NCBI RefSeq assembly: GCF_029369745.1
Contig: NZ_CP120210.1
Coordinates: 2,356,001 to 2,420,000 of the forward strand
Direction: 5' to 3'
DNA length: 64,000 nucleotides
Source: Amycolatopsis sp. QT-25
Lineage (GTDB): Bacteria > Actinomycetota > Actinomycetes > Mycobacteriales > Pseudonocardiaceae
The notes under the pieces are model-generated. The model saw only the letters and a program-made list of their open reading frames with translations, was not told the origin of the DNA and did not search any database. Numbering within the stretch: the first letter of the stretch is position 1; every line of letters begins with the position of its first letter. The position numbers and the translations under genes are program-made. Of the stretch, positions 26,369-35,011 are shown one piece after another.

Positions 26369-27565
26369 GTGCTGCTCACGTCGCGAGGACGGCGGATCGG
26401 CGGCCGCATCGCACTGGGCCTGGTGTCGACGGCCGTATTGGGGGTCACGGGTTTCGCGTGGACTCAGTTGAGCCGGTTGGACGGCGCGATCGTCACGGCC
26501 GACGTGATCGCGCCCTCCGCGCGGGTGCCCGACGGTCCGGCGGGTGAGCCGCTGAAGGTGTCGCGGAACATCCTGCTCGTCGGAATCGACTCGAGGACCG
26601 ACTCCAACGGAAACCCGTTGCCGCAGCATGTTCTTGACGCGTTGCACGCCGGCAGCGACGACGACGGCGGCGACACCACCGACACGATGATCGTGGTCCA
26701 CATCCCGGCGGGCGGAGCGAAGGCGACGGCCATCTCCATCCCGCGCGATTCCTATGTGGACATCGCGGACGGGTTCGGCAAGCACAAGATCAACTCGGCG
26801 TACAGCCGCGGCAAGAACACCGCGATGACCACGCTGCGCGCTCAGGGGCTGAGCGGCCCGCAGCTCGAGGTCAAGGCCAACGAAGCGGCCGCCAAACTCA
26901 CGATCCAGACGATCGAGCAGTTCACCGGGCTTTCGATCAACCACTACGCGGCGGTCAACCTGGCCGGTTTCTCCGCGCTGAGTGAAGCCGTCGGCGGCGT
27001 CGAGGTCTGTCTCAACGCGCCGGTACAGGACAAGTTTTCGGGGGCCGCGTTCCCGGCGGGCAAACAGTTGCTTTCCGGGCCGCGGGCGCTCGCTTTCGTC
27101 CGGCAGCGGCACGGGTTGCCCAGCGACCTGGACCGCATCGCGCGGCAGCAGGCGTTCCTTTCGAGTATGGCCAAGACCGTCCTCGACGCCGGGACGTTCA
27201 CCGATCCCCGCAGGCTGAGCGCCCTGGTCGGCGCGATCCAGGGTTCGGTCGTACTCGATCGCGGCTGGGATGTGGTCGGCTTCGCGCAGCAACTGCGGGG
27301 GATGAGCTCGGGGGCGCTGAAGTTCCAGACCATCCCGGTCCAGAGCCTCTCCCTGCCGACGCCGTCCGACGGCGACGCGGTCAAGGTCGATCCTGCCGAG
27401 GTGAAAGCGTTCGTGAAGACCGCGCTGACATCGACGAGTGCCGCCGCGGTGGGGGAGCCGACCGGGGGAACCGGGATCAAGCCGGTGGCGGCCACGTCCC
27501 CTGTTGGCGCTCCGTCTCCTTCGAAGTCCTCCGCGCCGCCCGCGATGGCCGGCTGCGTGAACTGA
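26369..27565 (+). CDS. LCP-family (LytR-CpsA-Psr) cell-wall glycopolymer transferase
   Basis: 398 residues. Short cytoplasmic start, one membrane helix (about 12-30), then the LCP domain: NILLVGIDSR, TTDTMIVVHIP, SIPRDSYVDI (the Arg-Asp that binds pyrophosphate), KINSAYSRG, and later GPRALAFVRQRH. Such enzymes attach wall polymers such as arabinogalactan to peptidoglycan. The Ser/Pro-rich tail ends in a lone Cys. GTG start with GGGGAGAAGG upstream. Single gene, ending at a strong hairpin. Confidence 0.9.
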   Translation: MLLTSRGRRIGGRIALGLVSTAVLGVTGFAWTQLSRLDGAIVTADVIAPSARVPDGPAGEPLKVSRNILLVGIDSRTDSNGNPLPQHVLDALHAGSDDDGGDTTDTMIVVHIPAGGAKATAISIPRDSYVDIADGFGKHKINSAYSRGKNTAMTTLRAQGLSGPQLEVKANEAAAKLTIQTIEQFTGLSINHYAAVNLAGFSALSEAVGGVEVCLNAPVQDKFSGAAFPAGKQLLSGPRALAFVRQRHGLPSDLDRIARQQAFLSSMAKTVLDAGTFTDPRRLSALVGAIQGSVVLDRGWDVVGFAQQLRGMSSGALKFQTIPVQSLSLPTPSDGDAVKVDPAEVKAFVKTALTSTSAAAVGEPTGGTGIKPVAATSPVGAPSPSKSSAPPAMAGCVN

Positions 27566-27654
27566 GCGGTCAGGTGCGAAGACACATTTCCCGCTGAGGG
27601 TGATTAGGCCGCTGCCCGGAGTAGCAAGTAGGTGACTAATTGCGTGGCGGCACA

Positions 27655-27694
27655 CGCGTGAAGGCCCCCTCCGAGGAAAGGGGGCCTTCACGCG
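27655..27694. terminator. Bidirectional hairpin terminator
   Basis: Perfect 16-bp stem CGCGTGAAGGCCCCCT with an 8-base loop between the convergent LCP and acyl-CoA dehydrogenase genes. Its core resembles the hairpin at 21327. Confidence 0.88.
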
Positions 27695-27705
27695 CGAAGC
27701 GCGGC

Positions 27706-28875
27706 TTACACGAAAGCGCTCTGACCGGTGATGGCCTTTCCGACGATCAGCGTGTTCATCTCCCGGGTGCCCTCGAACGAGTAGATCGCCTCGGCGTCGG
27801 TGAAGAACCGCATGATGTCGTTGTCCAGCACGATCCCGTTGCCGCCGAAGATCTCGCGGCCCCAGGCGACGACCTCGCGCATCCGCGAGGTCACGAACGC
27901 CTTCGCGAGCGACGAGTGCTCGTCCTTGAAGATCCCGGCGTCCTGCAACCGGGCGAGCTGCACCAGCATGCCCCACGAAGCGGTGATGTTGCCGAGGCTC
28001 TTCACCAGCAGATCCTGCACCAGCTGGAACCGCGCGATCGGACGGCCGAACTGTTCACGCTCCTTGGCGTAGTCCAGCGCGAGTTCGTAGGCGCCGATCA
28101 TCACGCCGAGTGCCTGCCAGGCCACGCCGCCGCGGGTCGCCCGCAAAATCTCTGCGACGTCGCGGAAGGAAGCGATGCCCTGCAGCCGGTTGGCTTCCGG
28201 CACCCGGACGTCGGTCAGCGTGATCTCCGCGTTCTCCACGATCCGGAAGGCGAACTTGTTCTCGATCTTGACCGGGACGAAGCCGGGCGAGTCCTTCTCG
28301 ACGACGAAACCCTTGACGTGGTTGTCTTCCTCGTCACGCGCCCACACGATGACCAGGTCGGCGAAGGTCGCGTTGCCGATCCACTTCTTGGCGCCGTTGA
28401 GGACCCAGGTGTCGCCCTCGCGGCGCGCCGTCGTCCGCATGCCGCCCGCGACGTCGGATCCGCCGAGCGGCTCGGTCATCGCGAAGGCACCGATCTTGTC
28501 CATCGCCGCCATCGACGGGAGCCAGCGGTCACGCTGTTCCTGGTCACCACCGGAGTAGATGCTGTACATCGCGAGTCCATTGTGGACGCCGAAGAAGGTG
28601 GCCACCGACGGGTCCGTGCGGGTCATCTCCATCGCCATCATGCCGCTGAGCAGGTGGCTGGTGGCCGGAAGGTGCTCGCCGTAGCCCTCGTAGGGCAGCC
28701 CGGCGACGCCGAGCTCGCGGAACTTTCCGACGAGTTCGTGCGGGAACTCGCCCTTGGCCCAGTACTCGTTCACGAGGGGCTTGACCTCGGTGCGCATGAA
28801 GTCACGCGTCTTGAGCAGCAGCTTGCGCTCCTCCTCCGGCAGCAGGTCCTCGTAGTCGTAGAAGTCGGCGGTCAT
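27706..28875 (-). CDS. Acyl-CoA dehydrogenase, glutaryl-CoA dehydrogenase-like
   Basis: 389 residues, full FAD-dependent acyl-CoA dehydrogenase fold. FAMTEPLGGSDVAGG and KKWIGNATFADL bind FAD and substrate; YSFEGTREMNTLIVGKAITG carries the catalytic Glu in the position used by glutaryl-CoA and short-chain enzymes. ATG 28875 follows AAGGAGG. It is the last gene of the acyl-CoA operon, one base after the 3-hydroxyacyl-CoA dehydrogenase stop. The operon's substrate is unknown; a branched or short-chain acid is plausible. Confidence 0.9.
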   Translation of the reverse strand: MTADFYDYEDLLPEEERKLLLKTRDFMRTEVKPLVNEYWAKGEFPHELVGKFRELGVAGLPYEGYGEHLPATSHLLSGMMAMEMTRTDPSVATFFGVHNGLAMYSIYSGGDQEQRDRWLPSMAAMDKIGAFAMTEPLGGSDVAGGMRTTARREGDTWVLNGAKKWIGNATFADLVIVWARDEEDNHVKGFVVEKDSPGFVPVKIENKFAFRIVENAEITLTDVRVPEANRLQGIASFRDVAEILRATRGGVAWQALGVMIGAYELALDYAKEREQFGRPIARFQLVQDLLVKSLGNITASWGMLVQLARLQDAGIFKDEHSSLAKAFVTSRMREVVAWGREIFGGNGIVLDNDIMRFFTDAEAIYSFEGTREMNTLIVGKAITGQSAFV

Positions 28876-28876
28876 T

Positions 28877-29815
28877 TCAGTTCTCCTCCTTGCGAGTACT
28901 GACGGCACTGTCCAAAGCGGACAGCACCGCGAGCTGCTTGCGGTCGCGCGCCTCGGTGAGTTCCGAGTACGTGGAGGAGCCGTAAGCGGATTCCACGGCT
29001 TCGATGAGCCGTTCCTGTTCTTCGGGGTCCTGCGAGGGCTGACCGAGGTCCGCCCACATCTTCTTCATCGACTTGCCGATGTGCTCGGCCATGTGCCGGT
29101 AACCGCCGGGGCCACCACCCAGATGCGAGCCGAGGAACGGCCCGACGGTGGACCAGCGGATGCCGAGCGAGTTCGTCATCACCGCGTCCAGTTCGGACGG
29201 TGACACGACGCCCTGTTCCACCAGGTAGATCGCTTCGCGGCTCAGCGCGTTCTGCAAGCGGTTACCGACGAAGCCGGGGATCTCCTTGTGCTCCACCACC
29301 GGGGTGCGGCCGACGAAGCGGTAGAACTCGACGGCGCGGTCCGCCGACTCGGCGCTGGTGCGCTCACCGGGTACGACCTCGACCAGCGGGATCAGATGCG
29401 GTGGGTTGAACGGGTGACCGATCAGGACGCGCGACGCGTCGTCCAGCTCCGAAGCGAACGCCGTCGAGGGGATCGCCGAAGACGAGCTGAGCAGCAGCGC
29501 GTGCGACGGCGCCTCACGAACCAGGGTGGCGAACAGTTCCTTCTTGAACCCGACGTCCTCGGGTCCGTTCTCCTGCACGACATCCGCGTTCCGGACGGCT
29601 TCGGGGACGTCGGCGGCGAGGTGGACGTGCGGGGCGAGGTCCGCGGCGTCCCGGCCGAGATGCGGGGCGAACGTCTCCAGCGCGCCGGCGACGGCGTCGG
29701 CGAGATCCGGCCGCGGGTCCGAGACCCGGACCTCCATCCCGTGCGCGGCGAACAACGCCGTCCACGACAGGCCGATGGTGCCCGCGCCGATCACCGCGGC
29801 GTTCCGGAAAGTCAT
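28877..29815 (-). CDS. 3-hydroxyacyl-CoA dehydrogenase (NAD-binding, stand-alone)
   Basis: 312 residues. Rossmann opening AAVIGAGTIGLSWTALF, then catalytic His in IGHPFNPPHLIPLVEV and dimer domain GFVGNRLQNALSREA. The family (including carnitine and L-gulonate dehydrogenases) oxidises a hydroxyl next to a carboxyl or CoA group using NAD. Its ATG overlaps the stop of the acetoacetate-decarboxylase-like gene by four bases. Confidence 0.9.
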   Translation of the reverse strand: MTFRNAAVIGAGTIGLSWTALFAAHGMEVRVSDPRPDLADAVAGALETFAPHLGRDAADLAPHVHLAADVPEAVRNADVVQENGPEDVGFKKELFATLVREAPSHALLLSSSSAIPSTAFASELDDASRVLIGHPFNPPHLIPLVEVVPGERTSAESADRAVEFYRFVGRTPVVEHKEIPGFVGNRLQNALSREAIYLVEQGVVSPSELDAVMTNSLGIRWSTVGPFLGSHLGGGPGGYRHMAEHIGKSMKKMWADLGQPSQDPEEQERLIEAVESAYGSSTYSELTEARDRKQLAVLSALDSAVSTRKEEN

Positions 29816-30567
29816 GACCGTGCTCCCTTCAAGTAGTCGAAGACCGGCTTGACCGGGGCGAGGGTCAGGTCGGTGAGGATGTGGCTCGCCGAAACGACCT
29901 CCAGCACCGGGAGATCGGCGAGCGGGGCCAGGACGTGCTGGAACAGTTGCAGCCGCGCGGGTCCGGTCCACGCCTGGATGACCACCACGTCGGTGATCTC
30001 GGTGCGGACCAGTTCGAAGATCCGGGGCGAACCGTCGTAGTGCGGGATGATCTTGAGCATGAACGTCGGCACGGTGATCTGCGCTTCGGCCTCGGACACG
30101 TCCAGCCGGTGGTGCTTGTAGCCCATGGTGGCGGTCGCGACCCGTTGGCTGCCGTGGTCGAGCGTCCCGACCAGGGCGCCGTTCTCGGCGAACAACCTCG
30201 GCGAGCCGATGGTCTTCGGGTAGGCGCTGATCTCCCGGCCGGACGCGGTGGCGGGGAAGTTGTCGAGGTACATCGCGTGCAGGTACTCGCCGCGCTCACC
30301 CTCGAAGCTCACCGGGATCGCCTGCCCGGACTCGGTGTAGGGCCCGTAACCGCTGACGTCGCCCATCTTCATCACCTCGAACCGCACCAGCGGCTCGTCG
30401 ATCTCCAGCGGTTCCGGCACGACGGCGCGCAGGGCGTCGGTGTCGGTGCGGTAGACGATGTTGAGGTACTCGCGATTCGTGAACCGGGGAACCACCGGCG
30501 CGTACGCCGGATTCGTGAGCGGCGTGGTCACCTGCCCGAGGACTTCTTGCTGCTTCATCTCACTCAC
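29812..30567 (-). CDS. Acetoacetate decarboxylase-like protein lacking the second active-site Lys
   Basis: 251 residues, closely similar throughout to the clostridial enzyme as I recall it (NREYLNIVYRTD, VVPEPLEIDEPLVRFE, YTESGQAIPVSF, VATATMGYKHHRLD, ASHILTDL). The Schiff-base lysine is present (Lys118 in SAYPK), but the next residue, Lys116 in the clostridial enzyme, is Thr119 here. It should form the same imine with a beta-keto acid and release carbon dioxide, though perhaps with changed activity. Translation is coupled on both sides (8-base and 4-base overlaps). Confidence 0.88.
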   Translation of the reverse strand: MSEMKQQEVLGQVTTPLTNPAYAPVVPRFTNREYLNIVYRTDTDALRAVVPEPLEIDEPLVRFEVMKMGDVSGYGPYTESGQAIPVSFEGERGEYLHAMYLDNFPATASGREISAYPKTIGSPRLFAENGALVGTLDHGSQRVATATMGYKHHRLDVSEAEAQITVPTFMLKIIPHYDGSPRIFELVRTEITDVVVIQAWTGPARLQLFQHVLAPLADLPVLEVVSASHILTDLTLAPVKPVFDYLKGARS

Positions 30568-31327
30568 CTGTCCACTGTGGAGCGCGGCGTTCGGCGAAGG
30601 CCTGCATGCCCTCGCGGACGTCGGCCGAGTTCATCAGCGCCGGAAGCTCCGCACGCTGGGTGGCAAACGCTTGCGCGCCGGGGACTCCGTCGGCGGCGCG
30701 GACGATCTTCTTGACCAGGGCCAGCGCCAGGGGAGCGTTGGCGGCGACCTGTTCGGCCAGTTGCAGGGCGACCGCGGCGGCCTCGCCGCTCGGGACGACC
30801 CGGTTCACCAGGCCGAGGTTTCCGGCGCGCTCGGCGCCGATCGGCTCGCCGGTGAGCAGGAACTCCATCGCCAGGTGGTGCGGGATCCGCTTCGGCAGCC
30901 GGAGCACACCGCCCCCCGCGGCGATCAGCCCGCGCTTCACCTCGGGCAGCCCGAACTTGGCGTCCTCGGCGGCGACGATCAGGTCGCAACCCAGCGCCAG
31001 TTCGAATCCGCCGCCCATCGCCCAGCCTTCGACGGCCGCGATCAGCGGCTTCGACAGCTCGGCCTCGGTCAGCCCGCCGAACCCTCGGCCGGGGATCTCG
31101 GGCGACTCGCCGTGCAGCGCCGCCTTGAGGTCCATACCGGCGCTGAACGAGCCGTCCGCGCCGGTCAGGACCCCGGCCCGCAGGCCGGGATCGGTTTCCA
31201 GGAGGTCGAGTGCTTCGGCCAGCCCCGCGGCGACGGCGGCGTTCACCGCGTTGCGGGCCCGCGGCCGGTCGATCGTGATCAGCAGGGTGCCGCCGATCCG
31301 CTCGGTCCTCACTTCGTCGGTGCTCAT
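30560..31327 (-). CDS. Enoyl-CoA hydratase/isomerase (crotonase) family protein
   Basis: 255 residues. Oxyanion-hole blocks FSAGMDLKAAL and AVEGWAMGGGFELALGCDL are clear; the second acid region LPEVKRGLIAAGGGVLRLP is also typical. Hydratase or isomerase action on an acyl-CoA is expected, and substrate is not readable from sequence. Ten bases lie between the CoA-transferase stop and this start, and its end overlaps the decarboxylase gene. Confidence 0.9.
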   Translation of the reverse strand: MSTDEVRTERIGGTLLITIDRPRARNAVNAAVAAGLAEALDLLETDPGLRAGVLTGADGSFSAGMDLKAALHGESPEIPGRGFGGLTEAELSKPLIAAVEGWAMGGGFELALGCDLIVAAEDAKFGLPEVKRGLIAAGGGVLRLPKRIPHHLAMEFLLTGEPIGAERAGNLGLVNRVVPSGEAAAVALQLAEQVAANAPLALALVKKIVRAADGVPGAQAFATQRAELPALMNSADVREGMQAFAERRAPQWTGE

Positions 31328-31336
31328 GGTTCTTCC

Positions 31337-32494
31337 TCAGCGAGTGGTGGCGAGTTCACGCAAGACGTCTTCGGTGTCCTGACCCGGCAGGGGAGCCAGG
31401 CGCCGCACGGACCCCGGCGTCACGGAGAACTTCACCGGGATGCCGATGGTGCGGATCGCGCCCTCGCTCGGGTGCTCGACGACGTCGAGCAGGTGACCGT
31501 CGCGGACGTAGTCGTCGTCCTGCGCGTTGTCCAGTTCCAGGACCGGGGCCATCGGGATGCTGTACTTCGCGCAGACCTCGGTCCACTCTTCGGTGGTCAG
31601 CGCCGGAGCGCATTCGGCGATCATCCCGGCCAGCGCCTCGTGGTCGGCGCCGTCGATGGCGTCCCCGGTGACGCGGGGATCCTCGGCCAGTTCGGGCCGC
31701 CCGGCGGCCTGGAAGAAGTCGCGGAAGTTCTGCGGGTTGTAGGGGATCACGCAGGCCATGCCGTCCTTGGTGTGCACGGCCTGATGACCCGGGTTCATCG
31801 ACGGGCCGAAGCCGGTCGGGCTCTCCGCGGGCTCGAACACGTGCCCGGCGAGGTGCTCGACCAGGTTGAACGCGATCAGCGTGTCGGTCATCGGGATCTC
31901 GACACGCTGGCCCTCACCGGTCCGGTCGCGGTGCACCAGCGCGGCGAGCACGGTGTAGACGATGGTCAGCGAGGACACCTTGTCGCCGATGATCGTCGGC
32001 AGGTAGACCGGCCTGCCCAGGGCGCGGTTCGCGACGTCGACCAGGCCGGACGACGCCTGCACGGTCTCGTCGTAGGCGGCGTGACCCGCGCGGTCGGAAT
32101 CGCTGCGGAAACCCTGGGCGTGGGCATAGACCAGGCCGGGATTGCGGGCGGCGACGTCGGCGTAGGTCAGGCCGAGCCTGCTCAACGCGCCGGGGCGCAT
32201 GTTGGTGATCAGCACGTCGGCGGTGTCGATCAGTTCGAGCGCCCGCTCGCGCTGCTCCCCGTCCTTCAGGTCGAGGGCGACGCTGCGCTTGTTGCGGTTC
32301 ACGTTCAGGTTGAGCGGCGTCATTCCCGGTGTCGTGCGGAACTTGCCCACCCGGACGGTGTCGGCCGGGGACTCGATCTTGATCACGTCGGCACCGAGGT
32401 CGCCGAGGATCTGCGCGGCGTACGGGCCCATGACCACCGTCGAGAGGTCGATCACGCGAACGCCGTCCAGCGGTCCGGTGGCGGTTTGCGTCAT
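31337..32494 (-). CDS. CoA-transferase family III (CaiB/BaiF)
   Basis: 385 residues. Begins LDGVRVIDLSTVVMGPYAAQ, then GADVIKIESP, NRNKRSVALDLK, and the glycine-poor second domain with NPGHQAVHTKDG. Family III enzymes move CoA between acids through an aspartyl-CoA intermediate (Asp usually in the third quarter of the first domain). It opens the operon, so it probably activates the acid that the following enzymes oxidise or decarboxylate. Promoter region contains the palindrome at 32570-32608. Confidence 0.9.
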   Translation of the reverse strand: MTQTATGPLDGVRVIDLSTVVMGPYAAQILGDLGADVIKIESPADTVRVGKFRTTPGMTPLNLNVNRNKRSVALDLKDGEQRERALELIDTADVLITNMRPGALSRLGLTYADVAARNPGLVYAHAQGFRSDSDRAGHAAYDETVQASSGLVDVANRALGRPVYLPTIIGDKVSSLTIVYTVLAALVHRDRTGEGQRVEIPMTDTLIAFNLVEHLAGHVFEPAESPTGFGPSMNPGHQAVHTKDGMACVIPYNPQNFRDFFQAAGRPELAEDPRVTGDAIDGADHEALAGMIAECAPALTTEEWTEVCAKYSIPMAPVLELDNAQDDDYVRDGHLLDVVEHPSEGAIRTIGIPVKFSVTPGSVRRLAPLPGQDTEDVLRELATTR

Positions 32495-32569
32495 TTTGCT
32501 TCCCTTCGCCGTTGTTCGCTCTACGATCGAAGTTAGGCTTGAATGGCGAAAAAGGGAATGATCAAGAAG

Positions 32570-32608
32570 CGAAGAATGGTATGACTGCGGTGGTCATGCC
32601 ATTCTTCG
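32570..32608. promoter_or_regulatory. 16-bp inverted repeat, LysR operator or terminator
   Basis: Arms CGAAGAATGGTATGAC and GTCATGCCATTCTTCG (one mismatch) with a 7-base spacer, in the 142-base gap between the LysR gene and the first gene of the acyl-CoA operon, 76-114 bases upstream of that start. Position and dyad symmetry suit a LysR-type binding site; it could also terminate the LysR message. Confidence 0.6.
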
Positions 32609-32636
32609 GCCACGGTGGACGGTACGCCGCGGACCC

Positions 32637-33545
32637 TCAGGTGGAGAGCGGTTCGGCGAAAATCTCGCGGGCCGCCTCGACCAGGTCGGCGAGGTCGCCC
32701 TTCTCGGCGCGGTCACGCCGCCAGACCAGCGCGGTCTCCAGCCGGGGCTGGAAATCCGAGAACGGGAGGACGGTGGCGCCATCGACGAGGAACAGATGCA
32801 TCGGGCTGGCCGGGTCGAGCATCGTGATCGAGAACGACGAACCGTTCGCCACCAATTCGGAAATGCCCGAATATTCGGTTCCGCCGACTTTGAGTCTTTT
32901 CTTGATCCCCGCCTTCGACAACGTGTGGTCCATGTCGTCCGAATAGGCCGGAATGCTTTCCGAGGCGGACGGGATGTAGGACAGATCACTCAATTCGGCG
33001 ATGGTGACCGTCTTCCGCCCGGCGAACCGGCCGGCCGGGACGACGGCGCCGAGCCGCTCCACCTGCACCGGGACGATCTCGAGCATGGGATCGACGATCG
33101 GCATCCGGACCAGCGACAGCGCCAGTTTGCCCTCGTGGACCGCGGCGACCAGATCGGGCGTCGTCCCTGGCCAGCGTTTGAGCTCGAACCGGTCGCGGCC
33201 GCGCTGTTCGAGCCGTTTGACGCGTTCCCGCAGAGCCGGGTGCACGCCGGCGGGCATGCCGACGAACACGGTGCTCCGCCGCGGCTTCACCGCCTCCTGC
33301 AACCGCCAGGGGATCGCGTTGACCTGTTCGAGGACGTCCCGCGCGATGGGCAGCAACGCGGTGCCCGCCGCGGTGAGGGTGACGTGATGCGTGCTGCGAT
33401 CGAACAGCCGGTGGCCGAGTTCGTGTTCGAGATCCTTGATGCGCTGGCTCAGCGGGGAGGCGGCCATATGCAGTCTGCGGGCCGCCTGGGAGAAGTTCAG
33501 CTCCTCGGCGACGGCCACGAAGTACCGCAGGTGCAACATCTCCAC
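32637..33545 (-). CDS. LysR-family regulator of the acyl-CoA operon
   Basis: 302 residues. Canonical start MEMLHLRYFVAVAEELNFSQ, HTH AARRLHMAASPLSQRIKDLE, then an effector domain (two-lobe substrate-binding type) from about residue 90. Transcribed in the same direction as, and 142 bases upstream of, the CoA-transferase gene, which is less usual than divergent LysR arrangements. Likely responds to an acid or acyl-CoA of the pathway. GTG 33545 gives the family-typical N-terminus. Confidence 0.88.
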   Translation of the reverse strand: MEMLHLRYFVAVAEELNFSQAARRLHMAASPLSQRIKDLEHELGHRLFDRSTHHVTLTAAGTALLPIARDVLEQVNAIPWRLQEAVKPRRSTVFVGMPAGVHPALRERVKRLEQRGRDRFELKRWPGTTPDLVAAVHEGKLALSLVRMPIVDPMLEIVPVQVERLGAVVPAGRFAGRKTVTIAELSDLSYIPSASESIPAYSDDMDHTLSKAGIKKRLKVGGTEYSGISELVANGSSFSITMLDPASPMHLFLVDGATVLPFSDFQPRLETALVWRRDRAEKGDLADLVEAAREIFAEPLST

Positions 33546-33776
33546 TCGGTCACCCTAGCCGCAGGGCCACGGTGCACGCGGCTCCGCCTTCCGGCACCGG
33601 CCCGAGGCCGCCGTCGTGCACCGCCGGGCCTGCCCTTAGGTGGCACCCCCGGCCTCGGCACAGGCGCCGGCACGCCCCCGAACACGGCACGGTGGCCCTT
33701 CTCCTCAACTGGACCCGAATCGCCACTCACGGCCACCTGGACCACCGGCTCGTGCGGCGCACCATAAAGTAGGCGC

Positions 33777-34400
33777 ATGGCCGCACCACGACGCACGCAG
33801 GAGGAACGCAGCGCCGCGATGCGCGTCAGGCTGCTCGACGCCACGATCGACTGTCTCGTCGAGTACGGCTACGCGGGCACCACGACCACCCGCGTCGCGG
33901 ATCGCGCCGGGGTGACCCGCGGCGCGCAGGTGCATCACTTCCCGACCAAGACCGACCTCGTCACCTCCGCGATCCGGCATCTCGCGGCCAGGCGCACCGA
34001 GGTCGCGATGGCGGAGATCGACCGGCTCAAGGCCTCGACCGACCCGGTCGGCGACGCGTTGCAGCTGATGTGGGAGATGCACCAGGGGCCGGTCTTCTCG
34101 GCGACCGTGGAGCTGTGGGTGGCGTCGCGGACCGACCCGGAGCTGCGCGCCCAGATGGCCGTGGTCGAGCCGATCGCGACCAGCAGCCTGGTCGAGTTCG
34201 GCAAGGCGCTGCTGCCGGAACACGCGGCGCATCCGGAGTTCCTGCACGCGGTGTACACGGCGATGGACGTCGTCCGCGGCATTCTCATCGCCAGCTGGGC
34301 GACCCGCGACCAGACCGAACTGGAGGCGCGCTGGGAGCGCGGCCGCCGTCATCTGATCCTGCTGTTCGAAGCGCTGATGCAGCCCGCTCCCTCTCGCTAG
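33777..34400 (+). CDS. TetR-family regulator
   Basis: 207 residues. HTH block ATIDCLVEYGYAGTTTTRVA then DRAGVTRGAQVHHFPTKTDL. Ligand domain unassigned. Divergent from the LysR gene, with CATAAAGT about seven bases before the ATG, suggesting a very short or absent leader. Ends 36 bases before the HxlR gene, so the two might share a transcript, although the HxlR gene has its own palindrome. Confidence 0.85.
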   Translation: MAAPRRTQEERSAAMRVRLLDATIDCLVEYGYAGTTTTRVADRAGVTRGAQVHHFPTKTDLVTSAIRHLAARRTEVAMAEIDRLKASTDPVGDALQLMWEMHQGPVFSATVELWVASRTDPELRAQMAVVEPIATSSLVEFGKALLPEHAAHPEFLHAVYTAMDVVRGILIASWATRDQTELEARWERGRRHLILLFEALMQPAPSR

Positions 34401-34405
34401 GCATG

Positions 34406-34426
34406 TTACTCTCCCGAAGAGAGTAA
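34406..34426. promoter_or_regulatory. Perfect palindrome before the HxlR gene
   Basis: TTACTCTC-N5-GAGAGTAA, ending nine bases before the GTG start and running into the AAGGAGG ribosome site. Size and symmetry match known operators of HxlR/DUF24 regulators, so autoregulation is likely. Confidence 0.7.
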
Positions 34427-34435
34427 GGAGGTCAC

Positions 34436-34798
34436 GTGCTCGGAAACCCGTACGATCCCGACTGCCCCACCCGCGCGCTGCTCGATCGCATCGGTGATCA
34501 GTGGACCGTGCTCATCATCGGCGTGCTCGGTGACGGCCCGCTCCGGTTCACCGAGATCGGCAAACGGGTGCGCGGCATTTCGCAGAAAGTCCTCACTCAG
34601 ACGCTCCGCAGCCTCGTCCGCGACGGCATCCTGACGCGCACCGCGTACCCGGAGATCCCGCCGCACGTCGAGTACGAGCTGACCGCCCTCGGTCGCAACC
34701 TCGCCGAACCGCTCGACATGCTCGACAAATGGGCTCGCGTGCACATGGGTGAGGTCCTGGACGCCCGCAAGACCTACGACGGGCAGCTCACCGCTTGA
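34436..34798 (+). CDS. HxlR-family winged-helix regulator
   Basis: 120 residues. DPDCPTRALLDRIGDQWTVL is the standard HxlR opening, with Cys9 conserved where redox-sensing members such as YodB and HypR have their reactive cysteine; RFTEIGKRVRGISQKVLTQT is the recognition helix region. Acts as a dimeric repressor or activator. No target gene is adjacent, apart from its own promoter palindrome. Confidence 0.88.
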   Translation: MLGNPYDPDCPTRALLDRIGDQWTVLIIGVLGDGPLRFTEIGKRVRGISQKVLTQTLRSLVRDGILTRTAYPEIPPHVEYELTALGRNLAEPLDMLDKWARVHMGEVLDARKTYDGQLTA

Positions 34799-34819
34799 GC
34801 AGGCCGGTCTCGTGCGACG

Positions 34820-34969
34820 GCAGACCCCCTGGGGCCGGTTCGCGCAGTCCGGTTCGACCGGCATCCGCGACAGGTAGCTCTCCACCGTCGCCTCGGCGAG
34901 GTGCGGCCGAGCCGCGATGTCCGGTTTGGACAGTCCTTCGCCGAGGCGGGCCGAGACATCCGTCAGCCG
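34820..34969 (-). pseudogene. Remnant of a LuxR-type HTH (response regulator tail)
   Basis: Minus-strand frame reads RLTDVSARLGEGLSKPDIAA then RPHLAEATVESYLSRM and CANRPQ. In NarL/LuxR regulators the corresponding end is VxRLxxEGLSNxEIAxxLxLSExTVKSYxSRLLxKL..NR. Pro replaces key residues and no receiver domain precedes it, so it is a decayed fragment. Confidence 0.6.
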
Positions 34970-35011
34970 ACATCGCCACCAGCCGTTGCGCGCCCTGGCC
35001 TCGGCCGCGTC

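Noticed and set aside
30458..32536. A 692-codon plus-strand frame across the acyl-CoA operon.
   Set aside because: Opposes three well-supported enzyme genes and resembles no family.
33560..33640. Minus-strand residues reading PAVHDGGLGPVPEGGAACTV look like the end of a histidine-kinase ATPase domain.
   Set aside because: Too short, frame broken upstream; could be chance in the LysR-TetR gap.
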